A stretch of 64,000 nt of DNA from Massilia rubra (GTDB lineage Bacteria; Pseudomonadota; Gammaproteobacteria; Burkholderiales; Burkholderiaceae_D), in the NCBI RefSeq assembly GCF_011682065.1, contig NZ_VUYU01000003.1:1-64000 (forward strand), given 5' to 3'. The position numbers were made by a program, and so were the translations under genes. The notes below the pieces were generated by a model. That model ran no database searches. It was not told where the DNA came from and saw nothing but the letters and a program-made list of their open reading frames with translations. This document shows, piece by piece, positions 63,338 to 64,000 of this stretch. The number at the start of each line of letters is the position of its first letter. Position 1 is the first letter of the stretch.

Positions 63338-64000
63338 TTAACTACCGCCGCCACCTTTGCCAGCGCCCTTCATCACTGCCGACGCGCCACCGACCACCGA
63401 TCCCAGCACGCCGGCAATGGCGCCGACGTCGCCGTTTTTGACCGCTTTCGCTGTCTGCGCGAGATTCTTGAGTTCCTTGAATATGGCCAGGGGACTCATT
63501 TCTCCGCTCATCAGCTTTTCCAGGCCGGCATCCACGCCGGACGTGCCCGCACGTCCGCAATCGACCAGCGACGATCCCGCAGTTGCCGCTGTATCCGCAG
63601 GCGCTTCCTGCTTCGGCCCCGGCGCGGCCGGCGCGGCTTTGGCGGCGCCGCAATTGAGCTGCACCAGGCCACCATCGGCATTGATCTGCGCGCTGCCCTG
63701 CAAATGGATCTGGGTACCTTGCAAAAAAATGCTGCCATCGCTGCGCAGAACAATTTTGGCCGCGCCGCACACCAGTTCCAGATGCTCGCCCACCGACGTC
63801 ACATGACTCTGGCCGATGGTCCGCGTTTCGGTTTTTCCGATACTGACTTCCTGCGTTTCGCCAATGGTCACCTTGCGCGATTTACCCACCGTCAGGAAGT
63901 CGCTCACTCCCACGGCGGTATTGCGTACCATCCCCACGATCAGCGAGTACGCAATGCCGATATTGGTCATGCGCGCCAGGCCGATATTTTCCAGATTGGC
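63338..64000 (-). CDS. vgrG: type VI secretion tip protein VgrG, C-terminal part (partial)
   Basis: The visible 220 residues are the C-terminal part of VgrG: a repeated beta-prism segment (VGKSRKVTIGETQEVSIGKT, ...TIGQSHVTSVGEHLELVCG) followed by a DUF2345-like stretch (ICLQG-type FLQGTQIHLQGSAQI) and a Gly/Ala-rich tail. The gene runs off the right edge, so the start is not in the window. It forms the tip trimer of the secretion tube and leads the cassette that follows. Confidence 0.88.
   Translation of the reverse strand, partial: ANLENIGLARMTNIGIAYSLIVGMVRNTAVGVSDFLTVGKSRKVTIGETQEVSIGKTETRTIGQSHVTSVGEHLELVCGAAKIVLRSDGSIFLQGTQIHLQGSAQINADGGLVQLNCGAAKAAPAAPGPKQEAPADTAATAGSSLVDCGRAGTSGVDAGLEKLMSGEMSPLAIFKELKNLAQTAKAVKNGDVGAIAGVLGSVVGGASAVMKGAGKGGGGS

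Overview
The window comes from a betaproteobacterial chromosome, most likely Oxalobacteraceae (a Massilia/Janthinobacterium-type genome). The evidence is the rpmH-rnpA-yidD-yidC-mnmE and dnaA-dnaN-gyrB order, the style of the rRNA leader, the high-GC coding, and accessory families common in that group. The assignment rests on gene content, not on a search. The origin neighbourhood lies around 24.6-28.2 kb.

Layout. 1-480: 5' end of a 16S rRNA gene on the minus strand, with its leader and two promoters. 0.5-20.6 kb: housekeeping and accessory genes. These include a radical SAM protein, an MCE-type lipid transport operon (MlaE/F/D-like plus lipoprotein) running into VanZ and a thioredoxin-like ferredoxin, a D,D-carboxypeptidase, pssA, an ECF42-type sigma factor operon with YCII (DGPF) proteins, an EAL protein and a NADAR protein. 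20.6-30.9 kb: mnmE, yidC, yidD, rnpA and rpmH on the minus strand diverge from dnaA, dnaN and gyrB on the plus strand, with several hairpin repeats between them.

31-44.6 kb: a lower-GC accessory island on the minus strand, inserted just after gyrB. Three large overlapping genes (a P-loop ATPase of 709 aa, an unrecognised protein of 510 aa and an 1844-aa HerA/FtsK-like ATPase carrying a PD-(D/E)xK-like motif) are followed by a C5 cytosine methyltransferase and a Vsr endonuclease. The size and order of the trio resemble the DptF-DptG-DptH restriction genes of phosphorothioate (Dnd) systems, but no dndBCDE genes are present. A plausible reading is a defence system in which cytosine methylation replaces phosphorothioation as the self mark. 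Its upstream edge has a truncated gene and a decayed IS5-family element. This is the best candidate for an undescribed system.

44.7-60.2 kb: a cupin/TetR pair, a secreted CX6C-repeat protein, an operon of DUF2760 plus two divergent Hsp70 proteins, outer-membrane phospholipase A, a PspA-like/DUF2491 cluster, a phage-CII-like regulator, a diguanylate cyclase and a D-lactate dehydrogenase-type enzyme. 60.3-64 kb: a type VI secretion cassette on the minus strand (VgrG C-terminus, PAAR, DUF4123 adaptor, small unknown, lysozyme-like effector, exported putative immunity protein). Its last genes are markedly AT-rich.

Three copies of an approximately 87-89 bp inverted repeat with GTTCCC/ATTCCC-type arms, a 56-bp perfect palindrome and a 119-bp nested hairpin are dispersed through intergenic spaces.
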